NCBI GenBank assembly: GCA_028564705.1
Contig: JAPXFQ010002470.1
Location: forward strand, 1 to 64,000
Source: Apricaphanius iberus
Taxonomy: Eukaryota; Chordata; Actinopteri; Cyprinodontiformes; Aphaniidae
Direction of reading: 5' to 3'
Length of the DNA stretch: 64,000 nucleotides
Every line of letters starts with the position of its first letter. Position 1 is the first letter of the stretch. Both the position numbers and the translations under genes were made by a program. Below the pieces are notes generated by a model. That model was not told the DNA's origin. It saw only the letters and a list, made by a program, of their open reading frames with translations, and ran no database searches. Of the stretch, positions 22,448 to 32,530 are shown one piece after another.

Positions 22448-23916
22448 TGTAACACCCCTATGGAGGTGTTAACAGAGTAACATCAAAAGTAGTGTGCAAC
22501 ACTAAGGTTCAGACCAGTAAGATTTAGCTAGGTTCAACTGCTGGAGTAAATTTGAAGTTAAGTGAAGTAAAAAAAAAAAAAAAAAAAGAAAACAAAGACC
22601 AGAATAAAAGTTTAAATTGCCGGCTTATTATTCTGGTCTTTGAATAATATATGGCAAAAGATATTAACATACAAAACAACCAATCCAGAAACCATACAGA
22701 TGAACAACTTAATGTCCCCTTTTTGTTGGAATTTGTTAAGTTTGGTTAATATCTACTGTTTCAGCTTTTTCTTTTTAACCTCTATTTAGATTTAAAACAT
22801 TTAGTTCTAATTTTGTAGTAGAAATAGGTTGCAACCTTTAAATAAGTCTTGATTCAAGTTATCTGATATCTAGGTCTTTTCTTTTGAGTTAACTCAGTTT
22901 AGAATAATTCATTAATTTCTGTTCTATTATTCAGTTTAATTTTAGGTTTGGAGCAAAAGTTAATTTCCCTTTTACATTCAACCCTTTGTTAATTAACCAT
23001 CACAGAAATAAATTGCATAGAAAAATATTAGCTTCTTACAATTATTTCAGTATCAGGCATTTAAATGAACAGTGGAAATGTACAAACTAAAAATAATTCA
23101 GCAAAAGGCTGAATAGATCTGTAATCCAAGAATCCAAGTTCACTTTCAATAGTTCTGAATAGCAGTTCCAAATTTACTGTGAGTCCGCTGCAGTTCTGCA
23201 AGGAAAAATGAGCAAATCCCACCGGTTTAGAGGAAAACCAGGCAAAAAGACCAGCGGAGGGCGCTCTGCTCCCGACAGCTCAGAAAATCAATGGGTGGCT
23301 CGCCATCTCGGTTATCCACGTGGTCTCTTGAGTCTGTTCTGGCTGGAACTCGTCAACCCACGCTAAAAGGCCTTTATAAACAACATGAAAGTCCCGTTCA
23401 TCAATTAACATAAACATCTCCAAATGGAACAGGTTGGAACAACCAAAAATATTTTTTTCAAATCTCCTTCTCAACAGAAACAGAAAAGTTATAGCTTTTT
23501 TCCAAGCAACTTATCCACTTTTCTGCTTCCTTCACTCCTTCTCTGCTGCTGCTCTGAGTGCTACTTGTCCATCTCCCTCGCTTAGTTGTGAGTGAAAAAC
23601 TAGTGATGTGGTTAGCTGTTGCCAGTCACATTTGCCACGCTGCAAAATGCTCTTTCAAAATAAAAGTCTGAACACATTATTTTCTTATTTTAAAGCAATT
23701 TTACATTAATAAACAAAAAGAATTAGCTAGTTTTTAACCTTTTATTTTTTTTAACAACCAAAATATTGTATCATAAATTATAATATTTGAGGATTTTAAT
23801 TATTTTTTAACTGTTATGAACTATTTACTTAATATTTATCATTTGTATTATATTTCTTATGACTATTTTTATTAACTGGCTTTTATTTATTGAGTGCTAT
23901 GTTACCCAGGGTTACA
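22448..23916 (-). mobile_element. Gypsy element 5' LTR
   Basis: It is 1469 bases, TGTAAC...GTTACA, and aligns with 5083-7249 except for the segment 6035-6710 missing here. It lies next to the primer site. No 4-6 bp duplication is visible between the outer flanks (...gattcg before 5083, ccctc after 23916). Confidence 0.9.
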
Positions 23917-24826
23917 CCCTCATTAAATTATTTTACTTCGGAGGTTTAGACAAATCTGTCTCAATCACGTAGTCTGACAAGAGTCTGACCTTTCGGTGCC
24001 GGCACTCCGAAAGCCACTCACACAGACCCAAACAGACAGCACAAAACCTCCTTTTTTTTCTTTCTTTTTTTTTTCACCAATAATCTGTGGCCACAAAACC
24101 CCTTTTGTTTATCATTAAGGCATATATTTAAAGCTTGTTCATTTCAACCTTACTTTCCAGCTTAAAATGCCTCATACCCCTCCTCAGAGCACGTCTGCAG
24201 TTTCTCTCCCACCGGGCTCGGTCAGAAATGTGAATACCCTGTCCTCCCACTAGGCTGCTTTGTCTACTCAAAGCAGCTTCTGCTCTGACAATCGACTCTT
24301 CTCCCTGACTTGCTTTGAACAAACACTGTCCGTATGCCGACCCAACCACAAGCAAACAGTAGCAAGTCCCTCCAACAAGACCACAATTCTCACCCGACAC
24401 TCAACTCTCTTCTTGACTGTCATGAACGAACGCCGTTCGCAGGCTGATCCACCACGGGCCAACAGTAGCCGACAGTGGTGGATCCTGAACGAATTTCTCA
24501 CTTGTGCTTCTGCTCCGTCGCGACTACAACAAAAATGTTTATATCTATTTATTCTACTGTATTTTAATTTCACTTATCCCGCTACACACTTATATATACA
24601 CATTTATTTTGTAAATAATAGTTTATACTCGAGGTTTTTACTTGTAATAGTCCTGTTTTAACACAGAGCTGAGATTTTAACACACACAGGATTGAGTTGG
24701 GTGAAAATGAGATTTCCCCAGATTGTCCTAGAATGTAAAAATTCTACTCCTCAGACTATTTCTGAAGAAGCGGAAATTCTCTAGGTGTTTAAAATTCACG
24801 GGACAACCTGAGTTTATCCACCAAAT
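23917..24826 (-). mobile_element. Element B, 5' leader part of internal region
   Basis: It aligns with the element-A leader. 'cggaggtttagac' is followed by a 'gtagtctg...ggtgccggc' block at 23939-24003, against 19998-20065. 'tttatactcgagg' and 'ttttaacacag' are near 24625-24665, against 20338-20380. No coding motif is seen. A possible primer-site complement ending 'ccacca' (24817-24823) precedes the LTR, but I could not match it to a tRNA beyond the first seven bases. Confidence 0.7.
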
Positions 24827-25406
24827 TGTCGGGGTTAAAAACGTTTATTCTTTATTACTTTCACAGGATGAACTCCTTCTTCAATCAGGAACTGCTATCT
24901 GTATGTTTTAGAGGACCCGACGCTACTGCGGAACCTTTTCAGAATAAGACTCAGGGACAGAGAGAAACAAGAAAACCACACAACAGAATTATGTTTGAGG
25001 CAACACACCTGATCAGATGGAGCCAGACCAAAGTCTGACTCAATTCTAAACAGGGCATCACACTTTTATTTGCAACCTCAACCACACAGATTCAAAGTTG
25101 AACACACACAGTATTCTTTCATAGTTTAGACTCACTGACCCAAGCGTCAATAATTCTTGTATCCTCTCTAAGGAGTGTTTCTTACCTCTTCTAGTCTCGG
25201 CCCAGGATAAGGGAGGAACCCTGTACTGGTACAATACTTCTCTGTAAAAAAAAAAGGTGTCCTTTACTGTGAAACCAGCTTGTTCCTTTTTGAAATAATA
25301 AGGCATGTTAAATGAAACTACATATAAAATTTTTTACCCAAATATATGTAAAGCAGGTTATATAAAAATGCATATAAAAGTGTTCACAAAGATATGGTAT
25401 TCCTCA
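24827..25406 (-). mobile_element. Element B 5' LTR
   Basis: It runs 'tgtcggggtt' to 'tattcctca' (TG...CA), 580 bases. Its last ~345 bases match 2622-2965 with moderate divergence, so this insertion is older than element A. On the plus strand the next sequence, 25407 onward, is LINE-derived. Confidence 0.8.
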
Positions 25407-25429
25407 CCGTGTATAACGGTAGGAACAAG

Positions 25430-26441
25430 AACTATCTGGCATCAGTCTCTTCTTCTTCTTCTTCTTCTTCTTTTGGATTTTAATTGTGGTTGGCAATCAA
25501 CGTAATGTGCATTACCGACAACTACTGGTATAAGTGTGGATCAAGATTATTCGAACATATATCTAAAAAAACCCAAAAAAAACCCTCCACAAATCAATCT
25601 ACAACTTCAAATATTTATAATTGCCTTTTACATTTCACAGTAACTCAAAATAGGCTCTACAACTTCCCCTAACTACAGAAAAATCATTTCATTGAAAAAT
25701 AACTTTTTTGCATTATCCACCTAACTTCCCATCTTTTTCAAGTTTTGTTTTAACATGTTCCAATGAAAGATCTTTAATGGAAAGATATTTTTCTGCTACT
25801 TTAACAATTATTTTAATTTCCTCAGTCTGGTGTTTAGCTTGATCTGCACAGTTGATAACATATGGTATGAATAAAATTAGTTTTTCTAGTCGTAGTCTTG
25901 TATCATGTTTGTATGCTGTCACTCTTATATCACTTATTTCTCTTGAAATCATTCCAGAAGTTGGTTTTTGGTATGGTCTCACAGTTTCATTGTTGTTTTG
26001 AACTTTCCTTATTGCCTCTGCATAGTTTAACTCATTCACTGTTTTTATGTGTTGGATTTACACCTCTCTTCTCCTGACTTCACATCCCCCAAATGTCACT
26101 CTGTGCTGACCACCACAATTACAACATTTCTCCAACACCTCATCTTTGCAGTCCTCAAAAGAATGTTCACCACCACATTTAGGACATCTTTGTCTCCCTC
26201 TACAAATGGCAGCAATGTGTCTGCATCTTTGACATTTGTAGCACCTTAATGGTAGCAGAACATAAGCCCTAACCGGAAAACTCAGGTATCCATTTTTTGT
26301 TTTCATCAATCGTTTTATGTTACTGGCTTCTCCTCCAAAAATATTTTGTTTGAGTTTTTCCAAGTCCTCATTTACCGGAATATCAGTTATCACTCCCCGC
26401 GTAAATCGGCGTTCTCCAATAACTTTTCTGTCATTGTTATC
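25430..26441 (-). pseudogene. LINE ORF1 C-terminal part with three CCHC knuckles, plus (GAA)n 3' tail
   Basis: ORF1 of this LINE type is a nucleic-acid-binding Gag-like protein. The frame 26441-26058 contains 'RRFTRGVITDIPVNEDLEKL' and three zinc knuckles in a row: 'CYKCQRCRHIAAIC', 'CPKCGGEHSFEDC' and 'CCNCGGQHRVTFGGC'. After a frameshift, 26039-25713 continues to the ORF1 end ('LEKDGKLGG', stop). Only ~240 bases separate this stop from a 3' end with 'ccagtag...ggtaatgcac' and a (GAA)n run (TTC on plus, 25446-25474), as in intact fish LINEs. No endonuclease or RT motif is present. The N-terminal part lies at 27928-28287. The family resembles the I/Nimb group, tentatively. Confidence 0.8.
25446..25474. 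repeat. (TTC)n microsatellite, 3' tail of the LINE
   Basis: About nine TTC units. On the LINE strand this is (GAA)n, the kind of short tandem tail seen at the 3' ends of non-LTR elements. Confidence 0.85.
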
Positions 26442-26444
26442 CGG

Positions 26445-26715
26445 CTCGAAGGACCAATATAAAATTGATAGTGTTATTAGGTTGAAGGACTGTAAGGGTG
26501 TGGAAATTTGAAGGGTGTCTTCCTGGTGTGTCGGTAAGAACACAGGCTTAGGCTTCAGTTGAACTTGTGTCCAGGAAATACACGTAATCCGTCTCGAAGG
26601 ACCAATATAAAAATGATAGTGTTATTAGGTTGAAGGACTGTAAGGGCGTGGAAATTTGAAGGGTGTCTTCCTGGTGTGTCGGTAAGAACACAGGCTTAGG
26701 TTTCAGTTGAACTTG
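26445..26715. repeat. 148-bp direct repeat, two copies
   Basis: A 123-bp unit at 26445-26567 is repeated at 26593-26715 with about four differences ('ctcgaaggaccaatataaaa' to 'cttaggYttcagttgaacttg'). A 25-bp spacer separates the copies. Confidence 0.95.
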
Positions 26716-27070
26716 ACTTGTTTATTAACTCCTTGTGATTCAGAAACCGGTAGCAGCACAGCAATACACAGGAGGGCACACAGATTGAGGATCCAGGACC
26801 AAGAAGGAAGTATTTGGTTTATAGGGAAAATGTTAGGTGGGGGTGTCTGTATGTATATGGGAGTATGTGTGTGTGTGGTCTGAAACACAGAGAAAGAACA
26901 ATACAGGAGAAACGGATCAATACAAACATTTCTATAGGTGGTTTCAACTAAACAACAACAAGCCGATACAACGAGCAATCAACAGGAAACAACAAGGTAC
27001 AACAATCAACAGACTATAATTACCCCCATACCAAAAGGAAGAGGGCAGTATTGCCAGCTGAATGGCTGCA

Positions 27071-27421
27071 GGGGGCTGCACGGTGTTGCAGTGGTTAGCA
27101 CTGTTGCCTTGCACTGCAAGAAGGTGGTGGGTTCGTATCCCGGCCCAGGGTCTTTCTGCATGGAGTTTGCATGTTCTCCCCGTGCATGCATGGGTTCTGG
27201 GTACTCCGGCTTCCTCCCACAGTCCAAAAACATGACTGTCAGGTTAATTGATCTCTCCGAATTGTCCTTAGTTGTGAGTGTGTGCATGGTTGTTTGTCCT
27301 GTCTGTCTCTATGTGGCCCTGTGATAGACTGGCGACCTGTCCAGGGTGTACCCTGCGTCTTGCCCGTTGACAGCTGGAGATAGGCACCAGCCCCCCCACG
27401 ACCCATTAAGCGGTTAAGAAA
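27071..27421 (+). mobile_element. tRNA-headed SINE, best-preserved copy
   Basis: The head 'ctgcacggtgttgcagtggttagc' and 'gggttcgtatccc' supply the pol III box A- and B-like sequences. The body matches 6311-6653 in reverse: 'ggagtttgcatgttctccccgtg', 'gactggcgacctgtccagggtg', 'cccattaagcggttaagaaaatg'. No (TCCA)n tail remains. Confidence 0.88.
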
Positions 27422-27927
27422 ATGCTGCAGGGCAATCATACAGGTTTACAAGGTGTTGCACAGTATGGGAAGGACATCTAGTGGCCATTTTGGGGATTTA
27501 TCAGTAACTAAGAAGCTTCTACCCAAGTTTTACAGCCACTAAACATATTAAAACTAGTGCTATAACTTTATAGGCATGTACAACACGGAAATTAGGCAAT
27601 TATCTGGCCATACTAAAAGATAATGCGAACAGTCTAAGGAAATATCAGGTTTAACTATAAAATATGAACATACAAAACACTGCAAAGCTAACAAACATAT
27701 ATTCATATAAAAAAGGCTGATAAACAAAGGATTACTTACTTAATGGTCATTTACGCACACAAAGCCAACTGAAAACTGCAAACAAACCGAAGTCTCTACA
27801 CTAGATGCTCTGCTGTCTCCACTGCTCTGTGGTCTCATCTGCTCTGAGGGATAGAAAGAAAGTTCGCACATGCGCCACCTATTGGCCTTTCCAACAGTCA
27901 TATACAACTTTTTTGCATATATTAACA

Positions 27928-28310
27928 ATATGCATTGGTTTTTTCCTTCTGTTCTTTTGTTTTACATATTATGAACAAGTTACCGTCCCTCAATACTTTT
28001 GCCATTTTCTTGTTTCCTATCTTTTTATCCAACTCCCGGGATAACGCTACTGGACTGAAAATGAGTTTCTCATCTTCCTTCCTGAATCTCAATAATATTT
28101 TAATTTCTTCCTTTCCAATTTCCTTCAAATCACCTGTCCTGCCTTCATGTGAACTGATCTCACCCAGGTTTCTTTTAGTACTTTGACTAAAGATTTGTTT
28201 GTTTGACCTACGCCCCTTTCTTTTAGACGCCGGAATCCATTCACCAAACTCCATTTCATCATCCTCATCTCCTTCCTGTTCTGACATCTTGATCCAAACC
28301 TAGCAAGCCA
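27928..28310 (-). pseudogene. LINE ORF1 N-terminal part
   Basis: The frame opens with an ATG at 28287 ('MSEQEGDEDDEMEFGEW') and runs through a basic, low-complexity N-terminus ('KRKGRRSNKQIFSQSTKR') into 'EEIKILLRFRKEDEKLIFSPVALSRELDKKIG'. It stops after 'KEKTNAYC', where the 26442-27927 insertion begins. It is continuous in sense with 25713-26441. Upstream bases to about 28380 look like the LINE 5' UTR. I infer a nucleic-acid chaperone role from the knuckles in the other half. Confidence 0.72.
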
Positions 28311-28547
28311 GTCAGGCATGACCCGCTTCTCGGCATCAGCCTCCAGGAGCCACTCCCCTTTTGAGCAAGAGGAGTGATAAGGCTGATGAAAGAAACACCT
28401 GGAACACTACCTGCCAATCACGCCCTGCAGAGAGATAGGTAGGGAAAAACAGAGGCACACCCATACATCCAGCACACAGCCAGACTCCAGTGGGGTTCTT
28501 CTGTGGAATAGATTGCCCAGACACACATACATGCAGGTGGGCTGCAT

Positions 28548-28785
28548 AGTTGGGCAGTTGGTATCACCGCTGCTCTGCAGCAAGAGAGTCTTGGGTTTGG
28601 ATCCTGGCCTGGGGGCTTTCTACCTCGATTTGCATTCATGGGTTCCAGCTGTATACTCCAGCTTCCTTTCACAGTCCAAAACCATGACTGGTAGGTTAAT
28701 TGGTCTCTCTAAATTGTGCTTACAAGTGAGTGTGGGTCATAGAGTGGTGTTCTTTCCTGTCTGTGCATCTATGATTGTTCCCAGT
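28548..28785 (+). mobile_element. Diverged tRNA-headed SINE copy
   Basis: It has the same order of blocks as 27071-27421, with more changes and gaps: 'ttgggcagttggtatcaccgctg', 'cagcaagagagtcttgggtttggatcctgg', 'ccagcttcctttcacagtcc', 'gactggtaggttaattggtctctctaaatt'. Confidence 0.75.
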
Positions 28786-30524
28786 TGCCCCGAGTTTCCC
28801 TGATTGCCTACCCTTTGTATTTACACTCCTTCCTGTTTCCATGTCTTGGTTGGTTCTTCATCATGCATGTGCCATTTTTTTGTCAGTTTTTGGTTATAAT
28901 CAGTCTAATCTGAGCCAGTTTCATTGTGGGACGGATGAAGCTCATCATTCAATCCTGTATTAAATGAGCTAACCTAAAGAGCTCCTATAGAATAGTGGTG
29001 TCTGATCATCATGGAAGAACTTGGAATCTTTGCTTCAAACTGCCATCAAAACGTATCTTGCAAATCTATCTCAGCATAAATCCACAGCTGAAGCCTGAAT
29101 TATCATACAGAGACAGTGCTGCTTAAAATTGAATGAAAGAATGCCAGGCATTTACATGAAATCACTCCACTGTGCATTCCTTAATGGCTTTAGCAAGCTA
29201 ATGGTGGTTTGAGAAAAAAATGAGCTCACACAAGACAGAGGAGGTAATGTAGCTTCCACCTCGGCTCATTTTCTCCAAACGAAAGAGATAATCTGGACCC
29301 CTGGAAGGCCTCAGAGATGGAAAGCCTCACTAGCGAAAACACCAAATAACTAAGAGAAATTAGACATGTACCTGGGCCAAAAGTTTCTCATTGAAACCCC
29401 CACCCACCCCATCTACCTTCAGAGGTGAGGACAGTGTGAAATATATGTGAAATATCCTCTGTAATAACAACCTTTTCCCCTTTTCCCCTCCTTCATTCAC
29501 TCATCTTGCTTTCTTTCCTCGTTTTCTCTCCACACAGACAGGAATGCATACTGTTAGTGACAACCAAGGTACTTCCTTTGCCCAGATGGACTAGCAGCTA
29601 TCTGTCTCAGTGGAGCACCACAAGCTCCTCTCATTTCCTTAGCATTCCAGACCTGCATAACCTGTGTCTGAGCAAGGGTTTGATAGCAGGAACAAAGACA
29701 GATTTTTTATATGGATGCACTATAGGCTAATTCAAGCAGGCACCTACAGAAAGGGCTTGGGGATGGAAGCTTTTCCTGACTGGCAGGTAGAAATGTGGGC
29801 TGAGGCAGCAAACGGCAAATGCTGTCCCACTCCATTATTCATAGCTGAAGTGCCCTGGAGCAAAGTACCTCCTAAATGCTACACTAGATCCTGCCCGCTG
29901 CCAATATACGAAGCTTGTGGAGTCTTATTTGTTCAAGACTTATAATGAGTCCTCACAACCTATAGATTCAGTGCACTGGTATGATGAAGTACAAAATCAG
30001 ACTTTGTCTTTGGGATTTTTTGTTTTATTTAGGCCAGAGGACAGATATGTCACTTTAAGTTGTTGAAAATTAGGCATTGTGTGTCATGGTTTGTGAGGTT
30101 TTGTTTTAGGTCAGGGCTCAAGACTAGACCTGGTTTTTTTCTTTATGTTTCTAAAGTTCCTTATTTATATTTGGTTAGTATTCATTTTAATTTGTGAATT
30201 AATGTAATTACTCTAACCCTAACCCTCCTATCTGCATTTCAAATGCTATGAACTTCTACTAAGCTATTGTTTATATTTCCTTGACTCCCTCAGCATATAC
30301 AGTGAACTGAAAAAGCTTTATATACTACACTGACATTTTGCACATTACAGCTCTAAACAATTATTGTGAAGTGTAAATGATGGAAAAATCTAACATTTGC
30401 GAATCAATTTAGAATTGTGTTCCATTAACTCTGATGTAAATTAAATGCAGTGCAAACAACTACCTTCAGAAGTAATTTTGCAATAAGAGCTCTGCTTCGT
30501 GAAATCCTGCAAAATGATTTGTAT
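28786..30524. other. Unassigned spacer
   Basis: I see no repeat family, RNA gene or coding motif. The open frames at 29506-29730 and 29664-29945 overlap in different frames and have no recognised domain. A host exon cannot be excluded, since 'tttctctccacacag' at 29525-29539 resembles a splice acceptor. Confidence 0.45.
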
Positions 30525-31440
30525 TAGGGGTGGGCGGTATGGAAAAATTTCATATCACGGTATTTTTTAAAAACATATCGGTATCACTTTTTTTTTCATA
30601 CAAGACCGTTCATATCCACATTATCTTATAAGAATGAAGAATATAAAAATGTGCTTTAAATATCCCATTTTACTGCTATATGGACTGCATCATGTAGTTT
30701 TTTCCAGACACTGGTGGATGAATTAAAATGATTATGATTCTGGTAGACATTCTTGATGTTCTAAGGCTGAAAGTAAATATATTTTTTAAACCTCACGCAA
30801 GCGACAAATTGCATCTTCTAATTGCCTTGCATGTAGTACTGAACAACCCCGCTAGGGGGCAGAGTATAGACTCAGATCGGATTTTGCCAAAGAAGAAGTA
30901 AAATAAACATGGCGACCGTAAGTGATTATTAGCTGGTTAATGTTCAGATAACAACAGAAAAAAGACTACAGACGTTTCGTAAATGGTATGTAAAACATAT
31001 TTACCGCTATTAATGATTTCTTTCCTACTGGTTTTGCCGCCGTTGACCGCGTTTACCTACAGACGGTCAAATAGCGCTCAACACTTCCCCCTACTGGTTA
31101 CTCTCAATAGGGTTTTTAAAAGGTATGCCGTTTGGTTCTCGTCTGACATTTTAAAGCTGATAAACTTTTTAAACTATAAACAAGGCTCCTCTTTTTTGGA
31201 ATTACTTCATCAGAATTGTGTGCTTAGCTCTTACAGCAGCTGCACTTAGTTAAAAACGTTATTTTCTACACTGTGTTGAAGAGCGTGTAGCAGTGAAATT
31301 GGTCCTGGCTGAAACACTTCCTCTCATTAAACGTTCCGGAAGTTGTCCAAGCTTTTCACCGGTATAGGGGTATATTAAAAATTCCTATCATAACGAAAAT
31401 CAACAGTTTTCGGTATAAACCGGTATTACCCCCAGGCCTA
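30525..31440. mobile_element. Non-autonomous hAT element (~0.9 kb)
   Basis: The ends are inverted: left 'taggggtgggcggtatgg', right (complement) 'taggcctgggggtaataccgg'. Flanks are 'atttgtat' (30517-30524) and 'atttatat' (31441-31448), an 8-bp target duplication with one mismatch, as expected for hAT. There is no transposase frame. Confidence 0.8.
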
Positions 31441-31529
31441 ATTTATATTGTAAAAAACACTTCACTCCAAGAGAGCCATCGCCAAAGTAGTGGTGGCTGC
31501 ATCACACCACAACTCACCCCACCATACAG

Positions 31530-31645
31530 TTAGGGTGGCTGTGGCTCAAAGTAATTGTATTGCAATTGGAGGGTTGTATGTTCAATTTCAGCATCCTCCT
31601 GTCACATGTTGGTGTGCCCATGGGCAAGACACTTAAAGGCATTGT
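31530..31645 (+). mobile_element. SINE, 5' half (split copy)
   Basis: 'ggtggctgtggctca...gcaattggagggttgtatgttcaatttc' is a decayed tRNA-like head, followed by 'gggcaagacactta'. The matching 3' half is at 32386-32530, so about 0.74 kb was inserted into or gained by this SINE. Confidence 0.65.
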
Positions 31646-32114
31646 GGAGAATTTTTCTTAATTTCAGGAAAGAACTGTCCTCTCCCCTTTTTGAAAATAA
31701 TGTGCATGCGCGGCACCAAATCTTCCCTGGGAAGTGACAATATAGACATATATAACTTATAGCTTGAATCTGAAATGCATTTCTCCAAATACCATGCCAA
31801 ACTTTAGTCTTCCTGTCGAAACTTGGCAATGGAGGCATCAGTGGGGAGCTCAACCTGTGCTTTCATCACAGGTTTTTGGAAAGAATCTTCGAAAAACACT
31901 CAGGTCTTGCTTCTCTCTACTGAGCTTCTTCTCATACAGTTTGAAGACACTTTTTCTCTAGCGACTCTCAACCATTTTCAAAGGACCTGGTGAGAACTGC
32001 GAGGTAGAATGAATGGATGAAGGCATATCACAGCACACATAAACACATGGAAATGCGCATGCGCAGAAAGTGAAAACTATCCAGAATGATGTTAGGAGAA
32101 CCAGTAGTCTAGAT

Positions 32115-32339
32115 CAAGGGTATCCAGCACCAGGCCTCAAGGGCAGGTGTCCTAGTAGTTTTAGATGTGTATCTGCTCCAACACAGCTAATTCAAATGTT
32201 CCAACTACCTCCTCAGCATAGCAAAGCTCTGCAGTGGCCTGCTAATGAGCCATCATTTGTTTCAGGTGCGATAAACCAGGGACAAAAAAACAAAAATTGC
32301 TAGATAGCGGTCCTCGAGGACCAAGTTTGGGCATCCCTC
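32115..32339. mobile_element. Short hAT MITE with perfect 8-bp target duplication
   Basis: It is 225 bp with inverted ends (left 'caagggtatcc...cctcaagggc', right complement 'gagggatgccc...cctcgaggacc'). It is flanked on both sides by 'gtctagat' (32107-32114 and 32340-32347). It sits within the sequence that splits the SINE. Confidence 0.88.
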
Positions 32340-32385
32340 GTCTAGATGATCCACCCGGAAGAAAACAATCCTCCATCCGCCATAC

Positions 32386-32530
32386 GTTTAAACTTAAATG
32401 GACTAATGAGCTCTGTATTGGTGTGTGAATGTGTGTGCATTTATGAGTGTGAATGGGTGAATGTAGCTCCAGTGTAAAGCACTTTGAGTGACCAGTATGA
32501 CTACAAAAAGGGATATAAAAAGTTCAGTCC
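32386..32530 (+). mobile_element. SINE, 3' half (split copy)
   Basis: 'gtgtgaatgtgtgtgcatttatgagtgtgaatgggtgaatg' and 'taaagcactttgagtgacc...tataaaaag' are the usual tail of the SINE whose head is at 31530-31645. Confidence 0.65.

Larger units (their letters stand above)
26442..27927. mobile_element. Insertion splitting the LINE ORF1
   Basis: ORF1 reading stops near 27928 ('KEKTNAYC') and resumes near 26441 ('NNDRKVIGERRF'), with few codons apparently lost. The ~1.5 kb between is foreign to the ORF: a 148-bp direct repeat, a GT-rich stretch, a SINE (27071-27421) and unassigned sequence. I could not find a clear target duplication, so the nature and exact ends of the insert are open. Confidence 0.6.

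Noticed and set aside
5083..23916. A target-site duplication for the Gypsy element
   Set aside because: The outer flanks (gattcg and ccctc) do not match, so none is claimed.
27071..27150. A tRNA gene
   Set aside because: Box-A and box-B-like sequences are present, but the cloverleaf is not maintained and the copy continues into a SINE body.
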